Positions 33,301 to 42,720 are shown, counted from the stretch's first letter. The stretch: 64,000 bases of DNA from Euleptes europaea (GCF_029931775.1 NC_079318.1:29216159-29280158), one strand, 5' to 3'. The notes: a model not told the origin generated them from the sequence alone. A program made the numbers and translations.

Positions 33301-36300
33301 GCTTAGATTGTATTTTGGTGCTATGAATGTTTTGGTGTTTTTCTTAAGCTTTATCTTGATTTTCGATATTTCCAATTCATGATCTGTGCCGCAGTCGGCT
33401 CCTGGTCTTGTTTTGGCCGAGAGAATAGAGCTTCTCCATCTTCTGCTTCCAATTATATAATCTATTTGATTTCTATACTGGCCGTCTGGTGATGTCCATG
33501 TATACAATCGTCTATTTGGTTGCCTGAAACATGAGTTTGCAATGAACAGATTGTTGTCTTCACAGAATTCTATGAGGCGTTCTCCTGCTTCATTCCGTGC
33601 TCCTAGCCCAAATCTGCCAACAACATTTGATTCTGCTTTGTTTCCTACGTTTGCGTTCCAATCACCTATGATTATCAGCATATCTTGTTTAGGTGTGTGA
33701 TCAATTTCTTCCTGAACACTGGCATAAAAACTTTCAATTTCTTCCTCATCAGCATCTGTAGTTGGGGCATAAACTTGAAGGATGCTTATGTTGATAGGCT
33801 TTCCCTGAAGTCTGATTGATATTATTCGGTCAGACTTTGCATTATAGCTCCTGACTGCCTTTGCTACATCTTGCCTCACTATTAAAGCAACTCCGTTTCT
33901 TCTCTTTTTGTCATTCCCTGAATAAAACACTTTGTAATTTTCTGATTGAAAATGTCCTAATCCAGTCCACTTTAATTCACTTACTCCCAGGACTGAAATG
34001 TCCATGCGTTCCATTTCTTGCTTAACAATTTCAAGCTTACCCTGATTCATGCTTCTCACATTCCATGTTCCTATTATATGAGTCAAACAGCTTCGGACTT
34101 TCCTTTTGCATCTATTCATGTCAACCACTGAACGTCCTTTCGGCTTTAGTCCAATCGCATCATTAAGAACAGCGCTACTCGTACTTGTCCTCTGCTCTAT
34201 CCCAGTAGCAGATTGAGTGCCATCTGACCTGGGGGTCCTATCTTCCAGCACTATATCTTTTTTCATTTTGGATTGTTTCATCATAGGGTTTTCAAGGTAA
34301 AGGTGGTCAGAAGTGGTTTACCAGTGCCTTCTTCTGCGCAGTACTAACCAGAGTTAGCCGTAGTGGCACTGCCGTTGTCTACGAAAGATCTTCCGCCAGT
34401 GTCACCTTCCACTACTGCTGCTGCCCAGTAGCTAACCTTCAGGGATTCCTCTACCCCCATCCCCATTGGAACTGCCTGTTCTCTTCTGCGGATGTGGCCA
34501 TTGATCCCTTAAGGGGGTGGATGCATCTTTGTCTGGTGTCTCAGCTGTGACCATTCCGTCTTGAGTGACTCTGCTAGGAGTTTAGTCTCTTGATAGAGTC
34601 TAGACCCCTTACGGTATTGCTCTCAGCTTCCCTGACACTCACAAACCCCCTCACCACGTTAAGGTGTGCATCCAGAAGGGAGAAGCCCTTAATATACATC
34701 AATACAAATGTTTTTAGATTCTGACTTGCCAACTTGTTGAAACTCTTTATGGAACATTTTACAGTAGGACAAGGCATGTTGTGATCTGGACAGAGCAGCC
34801 TCCAGACTCGTTCAGCATGCAGAGCATTCTGGTCTTAATAAATAACTTGGGTTGAGCGCACCATCTAAACAAAAGTGTTGTGAATTGTCTGGGGAACAGC
34901 TTAAATTGGTATTTGCCGGTAATGGCTCAGAGCTGGTAAAACTTGGGTATGAGATTTGAATTAGAGGCACCGTTCAACTTGGGTGCCTCTGAAATTATAC
35001 ATGCTGTCTAGTATTATACATGCTGTCCAGTATCATATGGCTGCATATTTGTGGGTAAGTGGTCCATTATTCGCTATGGGGGATTCTTTCTGCGGTACTG
35101 TAGTGACTGTTTTCAAGCAAATGACCCCAAAATTGTAGGGATTCTAATCCTGACAGTCCATTAAAGACCCCCTAAGTTTCAAGCATATCAGATCAAGGGG
35201 TAAAATTCCATGAGCCCCTGAACAAGGTGCCCCCCCGGCCATCCTACTTGTCTCTATTGTTTCCTATGGGGAAAAAAATCCATGTTTTCTCCAGGGCAAA
35301 AAAAGCCAATAGCCAGAAACGCAAGGGCAACTGCTGGCCAAACGCAAACAACCAACAAGCCCAACAGAACCTATATCAGACTAAAGATTCCAAGCCAAAC
35401 CAAACCAATTTAGCAACCCAGTACGAAAGGCAGCCAGCCAGACTTGGCAAGATAGCTGCACACTAATGTAACTTCCCTGAAATAGAGTCAAGCTGCAGGC
35501 CTGCTTTTTCTTCCCTTTGCCTATGCTCGGAGAGCCATGGAGGATTGTGAGAGAATTGTCATGATCAGGCAAACCTTTCTAGTGATCCCTCTAATATCTG
35601 ATCCCATTGCCTGGGAGAATGTCTGTGTCCCCCCGTGTCCCATGTCTCCCCCCCCCCCCGGTTGCCAGGAATCCTGTAAAATTGTAGAAAAACAAGCCTA
35701 GGAGCCTCAAAATACCAGCTCCAGATATTTCTGGAATTTTTCAGGATCTGAATACCAGTATTCCTGTAAACCCAGCTATCACTCCAGATCCCTATTAACA
35801 TCTAGCTGGATCTTTCAGCCAAAAACTGTCTGGCTTCAGAGAGTTTCTTCCTGTTCATTTTTTTGCATCTCCTTCTTTGGTAGTTACTATTGTAAGAATT
35901 GCAATCTCCATATGGTATTGTTCTTTGTTAGCATATGCTATCGTTATTTATGTAAATTCTGTAGTTGAGGAGACTGAGAGGAAATGAGTCTAGTATCCCA
36001 GGAGGTCTCATGTTCATCTTCTAAATGTAGTTGGGTGAAGGGAAGGTGATGCGTCTTCAAGCATTCCCATAAGCAAAGATTTTTGTGCCAGCGTTATCTG
36101 CTGTAAAATTGCCCTGCGTCTTCAGCCGAAGGATATATGCATTAGCCATTCTGCTGAGAGTATGAGTAAACTAAAACAAATGAAGCTAGGAAATGTATCT
36201 CCAGCCCTCTGCCCCCCCTAACCAAAGTTCTGACTTGACTTTGCGATAAAGTCGCATTTCTGCGAAAATGAGGTCAGTGATGCCTCTCGTACCTGAACTC

Positions 36301-39300
36301 CAAATGCGCCCTGTTGCTATCATGGCACCTACATATTCTAACTAGGAAAGGCAGAGCCTGTGAACAGCCCTGTTCTAACATTTCAAATCACTGTTTCCGA
36401 TATTCTTCCACACTGCATTAGGTTCTTTTGCAGTATCATGGACACGCCTGCTGGTGGACCAAAGAGTGACGCCCACCAGCCACCCCAGAGAAGTGGGGTT
36501 GATTGTCAGACCATGGAAGCTGAAAGCGCAGAAGCGAAAGATTGCACTTCTTCCTCCCCAGGGACTGCGGAAACCAGAAGAACCCCCTCGCCCTCGCTTC
36601 GGACAACGCAAACCAGCTGCTTCAGTTGGTCTAAAAGCTTTTCAGACCGATCTGGGACACCCAGCCCAACTCAAAGTGTAGCACTGCTAAAGCGGTTTCG
36701 CCGACAAACGCCTGACGAGACTGCATCTAGGGATTGTAAGATGTCTGGATCGCAGATGTTAAGCTCAACATTTGGTAAAGAGTCCAATGAAGACTCTTCA
36801 CTGTTAAAAGGACGGAGCTGTTTATCTGAACAGAAGTCGAATGAGGTTTCCCGGAGCAATCTGGACTGTCTAGAAAATTCTCCAGGGCCCAACGAAGTCG
36901 CTATTGATGCCAATGTAAGATCATTACCAAATGTTTTGACTGGAGCAGTTGATAAAATTGTCAGCTCTGACTCAAGGGGTTATCTAGTGTTCTTATTTAT
37001 TACAGTAGTTACACAAGTGCCATAAAATAATTTCTGCTAATGAAAACTCTGTCTGCCTGCCTAAAACTATTAGCTCATATATTAATTTATTATTCAGTAG
37101 TTCACCATTTGTTCCTTCTATTTTGAGAAGAAATCAAGTTAAGACCAACACATCTACATTTTTATCTGTTTGGCAGATTCTAAAAGTTATTTTTAGAAGC
37201 ATTACCCAGTGATTATAAGTTCCAGGTTTGAAACTATAGATGTGGTACATTTAGGTTGTTTTAGGCACAACTTGAAACAAGCATTATGTTCGTTAATATA
37301 TATTGCAGATAAGCTAATGTTTGATTTTGATATAAGGGAATACTGTTTTCTTTTGTAAAGGAATCTGCCTGTAGTCCAGAACCAGAGTGTAATCTGAATT
37401 CTGAAGTCTCTCCATTCCTTGACTCATTACATACTGAGAAGGATACAGTCCTTGGAACCCTGGTATGTCTCTGTTTAATTTCATATTTGAGTATCATATT
37501 GTATTTTTCAGGTGATAATGAGAATGTAAAGTCTTAGGGCCTCTTCTGATACTTCCATTCTAGTTCTCTGGATTTCTTACCTATTGGCTCAAAGGTTCTA
37601 GGTGGATTACAACACACCCTTAATGTCACACAACAACAAGACTCTAATGTAAATTAAGCTAGAACTCGCTCAGTGGTTTAAGCCTGTTCTCCCCTACCCC
37701 AATGCAAGCCTGGTATTCCTGTGTGTGTAAGTGGCATCAAGTCACAACCAACTTATGGCAACCCTGTAGGGTGTTCAAGGCAAGAGACTAACAGAAGTGG
37801 TTTTCCATTGCTTTCTTCTGCAAAACAACCCTGGAATTCCTTGGTGGTCCCCCATCCAAATACTAACCAGGGCTGTCCTGCTTAGCTTCCAAGATCTGAC
37901 AAGATTGGGCTTGCCTGGGCCATCCAGGTTAGGGCATAGTTCCGAATCTGAAACTATTGTATTCATTGGGCAATGCTTCTAAAAGTAACATTCAGGATCT
38001 GCCAAAAAGACAAGAATGTAGATGTGTTGGTATTGATTTGATTTCTTGTCGAATCAGAAGGAACGAAATAGAAAGTACTTATAACAGTACACAAAATAAA
38101 CACTATGTGTCAATAGCACTATGATAGTTTATTGAAGCAGAAAAAGTGCGATTTTCTACATTTGGTTCAGCTCTCTGACTGGCTTAGTAATGTTGACATT
38201 TGGCTTTAGGCTACCATATTAGACCATTATTTAATCTAGGTTTTGGCTGAGAACTACCATATTTACTCAAATGGAAGACGACCCTGAACATAGGATGACC
38301 CCCCACCCTAAAAAAAAGAGAAGGTTACAGAGAAAAGTAGATGGCCCTGCATTTAAAATAACCTCTCCTTAAAAAAGGTAGCCATATAATTTTTTTATTA
38401 CATAGTGATCAATATAACCACAGTATAGACCGCAGATGAAAATAGTTACTTTTAAAATGCAAAGAAGTGCCAAAAAGAACTCCGAACCTGATAGATTAAG
38501 CTTCTAGAGCCCATTGGAAGATGTATGAAGTAGCTGTCATGGCTGCAAAAGCACCTTCTGGCTCTTTCCCCCTTAGTGGAGGGATTGCTGTAAAAATCCA
38601 ATGAATACTTCCAAGGACTTCTGTCTGCGAGAAACCTAGTAAGTTTCTTTACAGAACATTCAAAATCTTGTGCATCAATTCAGATAGCACGCTGCATTCT
38701 GTAGAGTTATAGTGACATCTTGTGGTTTGTGGGTTGACTTTGTTGGGATGGTGTCTTTCTAATCTATATTTCTGTGTGGCACACAGTATGTTCTTTAAGT
38801 ATTACCCCCATAGCCCCTCTTGCTCTCCAAGTCTGTTAGATATGTGATATGCAAATAACACTTGAGCAAGTCAGAAATAAAACCATTATGCCATATTTTT
38901 CTTTACAGTGGGGAAACTCAATGGGTATCTCTTGATAGGTCCTGATTCTTAAACGCAAGCATGAATGTTATGCAGAGACTTCCCTACAGGGTGGCTAAAG
39001 CCAGGCCTGTGCAATTTCCACATCGCCCAATTCTTAAGAAGTTTTATAGTGTTCTGCTAAAGGGAGTCAAGGATTAAAATTAATGTTTCTCCTCTTGTGG
39101 AATGTCATGTTGGTCTCTGAGGAATGCAGGAATCTGTGATGCAGTGGGGCTATCTCCAGTTCCACGATTTGAAGATGATCGCAGACAAGCTTTATCAAAA
39201 TATAGCTGTATCCGTGTTGTGTGTTCATGCATTTTTCTTTTGTCCTTCTAAAAGTCTTGCTACATGTAGCACCATTTTGCATAACCTGGTATTCCATGTG

Positions 39301-42099
39301 AGTGCAGCTGAAAAGGAAAAACATATATGTTACCGGCACCTTTTCTGTCCATCTTGGTTTTTCTTTCCAGTGCTAACAATGGCAAAGGGAATGGTTGTTT
39401 TTGCAATGGTAAAGTAAAACTATGCTGGGTGTGGAAAACTTTTAAAGATTTTCTCCCCCACACCATGCCCCTTATCTGAATCAGGACCCTGTTTGCCTCT
39501 AAAAACCACTGGGAAGCTTGAGAGTTTGATCGAGTTGACCCTTAGGCATCTTGTTCTTAAAAAGACAGGATTAGTCCCTGGATCCTGCAAACTGCAAGTG
39601 GAAGGCACTCACAGGTACAGATATTTTCTTCCTTCCCCTTCTCCCCGGAGCCTCCTGAGCCCTCCAAAAAGCTGAAGCAGTGGAGCCTTTTGTGAAGGAT
39701 GCCGTGGCTGCAGTGAAGAGGGGCAATTTTATAAAATGGCCTCACTTGTACCAGGGGGAATTTTGCCATGGAGGGCCAAATTGGCTCAATTCCTGCTACC
39801 CTCCCTGCAGCCCTGTGGCTCCCATAGCATCAACTTCTTGAATATTTCAAAAGGAACACTTGAGGAAGGAAGAGGTGGAAAAGGCATGCACCTTCTCCTT
39901 GCAGCTGGAAGGATCCAATCCCTAATTAAAAAAAAAAAAATTCCAAACTGCTCTTGCTATCCATGTGTTTGACCGTGAAGAGATTGTTTATAGTGAAGGA
40001 TTCTGCCGACTTTCTCAGTGAATTCCATTTGTCTTTATCTTCAAGATGCGGCATGGTCTCTGTCCCACCAAATCGCAAGTGTTCAGCAGCTGAATTTCTC
40101 AAATTTCCCCCCCCCAGGTTTTTGGATTACATAAAACCAGCCCGGTAAGATCCTGTGTTGTGACGCAATGCGTGTCACGGATGCCTGCCAAAGTGAGTGG
40201 GCTAAGCAAAAGGATAGCAAGTGCAAAGAAGAAAAACCATCACAACGCTGAAAATAAGTCTGGCCTGCAGGTGACGATTAACGATATGTGGAAAAGCTTC
40301 CAGTTTAAAAGGTAAATCGGTTTCACGTAGCCAGAGAAAAAGCACCTTTCCCCTACTAGACTGTAATATTTGAACCAGATGGCCGCCGAAGGCAAAGGAC
40401 ACTATTGATGACTACTTGGCTTATTGCTAGCTGAAATGGTTTTCTGCCAAAGTGTTGCTGGTGTTGCTCTAGAAACAGAAATGCTGGTGTCCCCAGAAAG
40501 TCAAAACTGTTTGGGTTTGAGGGCTGAGCCTTTCCATGTTTTACTAAAGGTAGCAGAACCAATATTGAATGTGTTGTAGGGTAGGCCTTATTCTCTAATC
40601 CTAGGCCTGGGAGAAAACCCTCGGGATTTCCTCAGCGCTTCCCTTGTCACAGAAGCGGCTCAAAATAAACACCAGAAGCAGACTTTGTCTCCTCTGGTTA
40701 TAAAGCATGCTTCATGAGCAATTTTTTAAGCCAAGGAAAGATTTTGAAAGATAAAGGGTTTTGTTTTTGTTTTTTGAAAAAAACGAAACCACTTGCCGTT
40801 GCTATCAGACTTTCCTTCCCTTTTCCTTCCCTTCTTGAGGGCACGTCATTCCTCGGGCGAACCTTTGCACCTCTCCAGTGAACGGATTCAGAATGGTTTT
40901 GTCTGGGGATTTTGTGTCCTCTCTTTCCACAAATGTGCAAACGTGTCGTGCAGGCAAGATGGCCAGCTGCTCTTCTGGAGGTTGCACCCAATAGGCTCCA
41001 ACGGCTTTGGGTTTTGAACGTGCTCTTAGGAGTCTCCCGTCCTTGTGCTTCAGACTGTATGCTCACCTGCCTATTGTGGGGTAAACCCCGCTTGCTATAA
41101 CAGGCAAGAGAGAAGGGCAAGCAAACAGTTCCTCGCGGCACAGTGATTGGAAGTACAGCCGCTGCCTAACGGCCACCTTTGGAACAGGGCCATGGCTAAG
41201 GGGTGGGGGTGGAGCATCTGCTTGGCTGCGGATATTATTAGAACTGTTTTGTTTTTTTTATTCATTTTTTATAAAGGATACAGAAAGGAAAACGGAAAAG
41301 TCAGAAAGGGGACATTTTTACAATTCATAGTTGATCCGTGCCCAAGTTAACCCCCCTGGTAGCCTCTTCTATAATAATTTTAAAATTAACTAAATTAACT
41401 AGTATTCCGAAAACTAATGCTAATTGTTAATTTGTCTAACCAAATAGAACTTGACTGGTAGAGCATTATAAGCATATACCCTATTTAGTAGCCAGACCTG
41501 TATTTTCATTATAAACTTATATCAACTACACAGACTACAATTAGTACTGACCCGCATAGAATTGGAAGTCTTGACTGAATCAGCTATCCCACAGTGTGAC
41601 TGACATTTCAGTAACCCTGTCTGTGAACGTTGTTAAATAATCTATATCTGTCAAAAAAATGGCTGCCATTTCTTTTTGTGTGCATCAATTGGCTTTCTTC
41701 TAACCCAGATTTGTTAATTTTGACATGGTAGCAAGTTTGTGAAGTTTTGTGATCCATTCTGTTAATTCCGGTACTTTCTTTGCTTTCCAGTAAGTCGCGT
41801 ACAAAATTCTAGTCACCGTTATTGCATGCTGAAAGATACTATTAGAACTGTTGAGGCTCCCTCCTTTGGCTCCTCTCTGGTCGTTATCAGAATGATCTTC
41901 GCCAGTCTTATGTGCATGTACCGGAGAGCAATAATTTGTTTTCCTTTCGTTCTGCAGACAATCGGAAAGGCTGCCCTCTTGCAAAAAACCAGAACCGTTG
42001 TCTCCAATCAAAGATAACATCCAGCTCACTCCAGACGCAGATGACGATGCTTTTAATAAACTTGAATTCAGTCATGTGCAGCGTAAAATATTTCAGTGA
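18146..42099 (+). CDS. EXO1: EXO1, exonuclease 1 (complete, 13 coding exons)
   Basis: EXO1 is a nuclear 5'-3' double-strand DNA exonuclease and flap endonuclease of the Rad2/XPG (FEN1) family, acting in mismatch repair with MutS-alpha/MLH1-PMS2, in end resection and in meiosis. Coding exons: 18146-18306, 19417-19536, 21075-21198, 23786-23923, 24812-25024, 25506-25693, 27215-27311, 29041-29260, 30656-30905, 36422-36914, 37361-37462, 40118-40311 and 41958-42099. All introns are GT-AG with consistent phases; total 2442 nt, 813 residues (human 846). The start ATG has AACCATGG context and gives [13 protein letters not shown]. The XPG N domain is residues 1-99 and the XPG I domain about 138-230. 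Catalytic acids D78, E150, D152, D171, D173 and D225 are all present, and the helix-two-turn-helix GIGLGKA follows at 232. The disordered C-terminal half keeps RSRFFC (502-507, MLH1-binding type), [13 protein letters not shown] (753-765, PCNA-binding type) and the end RKIFQ. Confidence 0.97.
18307..19416 (+). other. EXO1 intron 1
   Basis: The 1.1-kb intron contains one full SINE with its target duplication (18454-18776). The rest, 18777-19416, has no recognised feature. Confidence 0.7.
18454..18776 (+). repeat. tRNA-derived SINE with 15-bp target duplication in EXO1 intron 1
   Basis: The body 18469-18761 starts GAGCCCCGCAGCGCAGAGTG and ends in ACCTTTACCT. TAGGTTGAAAGCAAG is repeated perfectly at 18454-18468 and 18762-18776, which suggests a fairly recent insertion. 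Confidence 0.9.
19417..19536 (+). CDS. EXO1: EXO1 coding exon 2
   Basis: The acceptor is tttttacag and the donor gtaagt. It encodes [20 protein letters not shown] then [19 protein letters not shown], including catalytic D78. Confidence 0.95.
19583..19737 (-). repeat. tRNA-Ala-like SINE in EXO1 intron 2
   Basis: On the - strand: GGGAGGGGCTGTGGCTCAGT, GGTAGAGCATCTG, GGTTCAATCCC, then a short body ending in GGCAGTTTCATG. Confidence 0.8.
19955..20270 (+). repeat. tRNA-derived SINE (GTGGTGTAGTGGTTAAG family) in EXO1 intron 2
   Basis: The head AGTGTAGTGTAGTGGTTAAG is followed by GGGTTTGATTCCCC (box B), GAAGCCAGCTGGGTGACCTT and the end GTCGGCATATAAAAACCAAC. Its sisters lie at 24296, 45580, 46794, 57149 and 59572. 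Confidence 0.85.
21075..21198 (+). CDS. EXO1: EXO1 coding exon 3
   Basis: The acceptor is catgtcaag and the donor gtaagt. It encodes [20 protein letters not shown] then [20 protein letters not shown] and K. Confidence 0.95.
21219..21417 (+). repeat. 5S rRNA-derived SINE just inside EXO1 intron 3
   Basis: 5S-like head (CCTGATCTCATCAGATCTCA, AAAGCTAAGCAGGGTC), body CTTGCATTGAAAACCC and tail GTCGCCATAAATCGGCTGC. It begins about 20 bases after the exon 3 donor. Confidence 0.85.
21700..22510. repeat. L2/CR1-like LINE 3' region remnants
   Basis: ATGCCCTGAGCATATGGGAA with a following AAATACGGTAAATA run (about 21890-21930) is a typical LINE 3'-end phrase. The segment 22180-22510 (GCCCTGCGGAACTTTTTAAG, TTCCACCAGGCCGGTGCCAG, CCGTGTAAGGCTTTAAAAGT) is a common reptile LINE-derived repeat. 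A G-run lies at 22398-22410. Confidence 0.45.
22792..23503. mobile_element. Longer hAT element of the CAGGGGTGGGGAAC family in EXO1 intron 3
   Basis: The element is 712 bp with ends CAGGGGTGGGGAACCT and TGTTCCCCACCCCTG. It is flanked by ATCTAATA (22784-22791) and CTCTAATA (23504-23511). It shares the terminal blocks of 16425-16745 but has a longer GC-rich interior with no convincing transposase frame. Confidence 0.85.
23741..23763 (+). repeat. (TG)n microsatellite next to the EXO1 exon 4 acceptor
   Basis: An uninterrupted TG run ends about 22 bases before the acceptor AG at 23784-23785. Confidence 0.8.
23786..23923 (+). CDS. EXO1: EXO1 coding exon 4
   Basis: 46 codons, phase 0 at both ends, encoding [20 protein letters not shown]... 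to ...FGCKK. It contains E150, D152, D171 and D173 of the active site. A TG repeat lies just upstream of the acceptor. Confidence 0.97.
24296..24540 (-). repeat. tRNA-derived SINE (GTGGTGTAGTGGTTAAG family) in EXO1 intron 4
   Basis: On the - strand the head reads GCATGGTGTAGTGGTTAAGA and the far end is GGCATATAAAAACCAACTCT TCTTC. It is slightly shortened. Confidence 0.85.
24812..25024 (+). CDS. EXO1: EXO1 coding exon 5
   Basis: 71 codons, phase 0-0. It encodes [20 protein letters not shown] then [20 protein letters not shown] and [20 protein letters not shown]..., with catalytic D225 and the helix-two-turn-helix. Confidence 0.97.
25506..25693 (+). CDS. EXO1: EXO1 coding exon 6
   Basis: Encodes [20 protein letters not shown]... 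to ...DPETLLYAG plus two bases; donor gtatcc. The exon 6 to 7 join reads AGK-HIGDS, aligning with human AGQ-YVDDS. Confidence 0.95.
27215..27311 (+). CDS. EXO1: EXO1 coding exon 7
   Basis: Encodes [20 protein letters not shown] then [12 protein letters not shown], acceptor aactcag and donor gtaaca. It was recognised by alignment to the human peptide because it is too short for a simple frame call. Confidence 0.95.
28170..28388 (+). repeat. Diverged tRNA-Ala-like SINE in EXO1 intron 7
   Basis: The remnant head TAGAGCCTCTGCTTTGCATG is followed by GATCTCTGCCTGGGACCCC, GTCTGATTCA and a GGGTTCATGTG end. Confidence 0.65.
29041..29260 (+). CDS. EXO1: EXO1 coding exon 8
   Basis: Starts [28 protein letters not shown], matching human SRSHSWDDK...IWHRNYSP, and ends at a split codon before gtatga. 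Confidence 0.95.
29426..29958 (+). repeat. Tandem array of three tRNA-Ala-like SINEs in EXO1 intron 8
   Basis: Three heads follow in the same direction: 29434 (GTGGCTCCGTGGTAGAGC), 29656 (CATGGCTCAGTGGCAGAGC) and 29794 (CATGGATTAGTGGTAGAGCC). Each has a box B-like GGTTCAATCC or GGTTCGATCC. The second copy ends early at the CCTGGAGAGCCATGAAG junction. Confidence 0.85.
30656..30905 (+). CDS. EXO1: EXO1 coding exon 9
   Basis: The acceptor is tatctag. It encodes [20 protein letters not shown]... to ...[15 protein letters not shown] and the first two bases of Arg504; donor gtgtgt. Human ELSEDDLLSQYS and [15 protein letters not shown] align. Confidence 0.95.
31007..31053 (+). repeat. BovB/RTE 3' tail fragment in EXO1 intron 9
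   Basis: AGGGTCGCCATGAGCCGGAA then GCGACTTGACGGCACGTAAC and an ACACAC end form the common tail of BovB and the Sauria-type SINEs. Confidence 0.75.
31197..34695 (-). mobile_element. BovB (RTE-clade) LINE, about full length, antisense in EXO1 intron 9
   Basis: The body 31210-34682 is bounded by AAGCCCTTAATAT at 31197-31209 and 34683-34695, a perfect 13-bp duplication. On the - strand an endonuclease frame (34284 down to about 33060) reads [20 protein letters not shown]..., with GDWNANVG and CGTDHELE. It is followed by an RT region (about 32790-31330) with [22 protein letters not shown] and [10 protein letters not shown], broken over at least three frames. An unrelated stretch of about 190 bp at 32868-33055 sits between EN and RT. 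The 3' end is the GACTTGACGGCCCTTAACAC tail with a CA repeat. RTE LINEs copy by target-primed reverse transcription; this copy is dead. Confidence 0.93.
36422..36914 (+). CDS. EXO1: EXO1 coding exon 10 (large, disordered region)
   Basis: The acceptor ctgcattag gives FFCS after the split Arg, so the RSRFFC motif spans the exon 9/10 join. [20 protein letters not shown] matches human RSCFSWSGGLGDFSRTPSPS, and ALLKRFRR matches ALQQFRR. Elsewhere the exon is poorly conserved. It ends DAN before gtaaga. Confidence 0.93.
37361..37462 (+). CDS. EXO1: EXO1 coding exon 11
   Basis: 34 codons, [34 protein letters not shown], phase 0-0, with acceptor tttgtaaag and donor gtatgt. Similarity to human is weak; splice signals and phase support it. 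Confidence 0.85.
37721..37931 (-). repeat. 5S rRNA-derived SINE in EXO1 intron 11
   Basis: On the - strand: CCAGGCAAGCCCAATCTTGT, GGAAGCTAAGCAGGACAGCC, TTTGGATGGGGGACCACC and a tail with GTTGTGACTTGATGCC. Confidence 0.85.
37932..40117 (+). other. Rest of EXO1 intron 11
   Basis: Open frames here do not resemble EXO1. No repeat is confidently named; an A-run lies at 39929-39941 and a C-run directly before exon 12. Confidence 0.5.
40118..40311 (+). CDS. EXO1: EXO1 coding exon 12
   Basis: The acceptor is an unusual C-rich tract (cccccccccag). It encodes [13 protein letters not shown]... then [25 protein letters not shown] and [14 protein letters not shown]. Human SGLSKKPASIQKRKHHNAEN aligns. 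It holds the PCNA-binding-type motif. Confidence 0.95.
41186..41228 (+). repeat. tRNA-Ala-like SINE head fragment in EXO1 intron 12
   Basis: CAGGGCCATGGCTAAGGGGT and GGAGCATCTGCTTGGC match the SINE head; the rest is missing. Confidence 0.45.
41246..41935 (-). mobile_element. L1-like LINE 3' fragment in EXO1 intron 12
   Basis: On the - strand, about 41880-41705 encodes [37 protein letters not shown], like the C-terminus of L1 ORF2. AT-rich 3' sequence follows and ends near 41246 in an A-rich run. Its 5' end lies about 20-30 bp from the exon 13 acceptor. Confidence 0.65.
41958..42099 (+). CDS. EXO1: EXO1 terminal coding exon 13
   Basis: The acceptor is tcgttctgcag. It encodes [46 protein letters not shown] and TGA; human ...LPPCKKPLSPVRDNIQLTPE...RVQRAIFQ aligns to the end. 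Confidence 0.97.
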
Positions 42100-42298
42100 A
42101 CTGAAGTCGCAGCTCTTGAACAACTTTCTAATCACCAGCCAACAGCATATTCTAAACAGATTCTGAATTAATTGCTCATGGACAACATGAATCAAAGTAA
42201 CCCTTGTATCCGTTTGGATACGAGCAGAGTGTTTTAGAATTCATCAGAAATTTTGTCAGCTTCTGTTTCGCAAGAAGCAAAATGTTTAACCAGGCTAA

Positions 42299-42304
42299 AA
42301 TAAA
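42299..42304 (+). terminator. Proximal polyadenylation signal of EXO1
   Basis: AATAAA lies 200 bases after the stop codon. Confidence 0.4.
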
Positions 42305-42693
42305 ATCATTTGGATACAAGTTCATCTCTTGGCTTTGAAAAAGAAATGTTTTCAGAAGACAGACTGCCAAGCTGAGTATTGAAAGATTCAGGTTACAAAA
42401 GTCGTGGTCTTTGCTTAAGGTTGGCTCCTTTTTCTGCTTGTGTGAACAAACCTTCCCGTTCCTGCAGCAGCCCCTGAATACCAGAAAGCTTCTGCAGGGG
42501 GTCTGGGAACCCTGCCACCATCCCTCGAATTGCATGGTGCTTTGCTGACAAAGGTCTCTGACCTTTAGCTACCACTAAGAAGGATCATTTTGTGCAAACT
42601 CCTTCCACTCCTGCATACAGAGGATCAAATCTTTGATCTGTACGTACATGTGATTCTGTTCTGTGTGATTTAGGAAAGGGAGTAAAGTTGTTT

Positions 42694-42699
42694 AATAAA
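42694..42699 (+). terminator. Distal polyadenylation signal of EXO1
   Basis: AATAAA lies 595 bases after the stop codon in an AT-rich context. Confidence 0.4.
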
Positions 42700-42720
42700 T
42701 TTAAGTTACATAATTTATGG

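Larger units (their letters stand above)
42100..42720 (+). other. EXO1: EXO1 3' untranslated region (inferred)
   Basis: Two canonical polyadenylation signals follow the stop: AATAAA at 42299-42304 and at 42694-42699. The transcript end could be just after either. Confidence 0.5.

Noticed and set aside
36915-37025. Extension of EXO1 exon 10 ([12 protein letters not shown]... to a stop)
   Set aside because: A good donor (gtaaga) at 36915 joins in phase to the exon at 37361; the extension is intron sequence.
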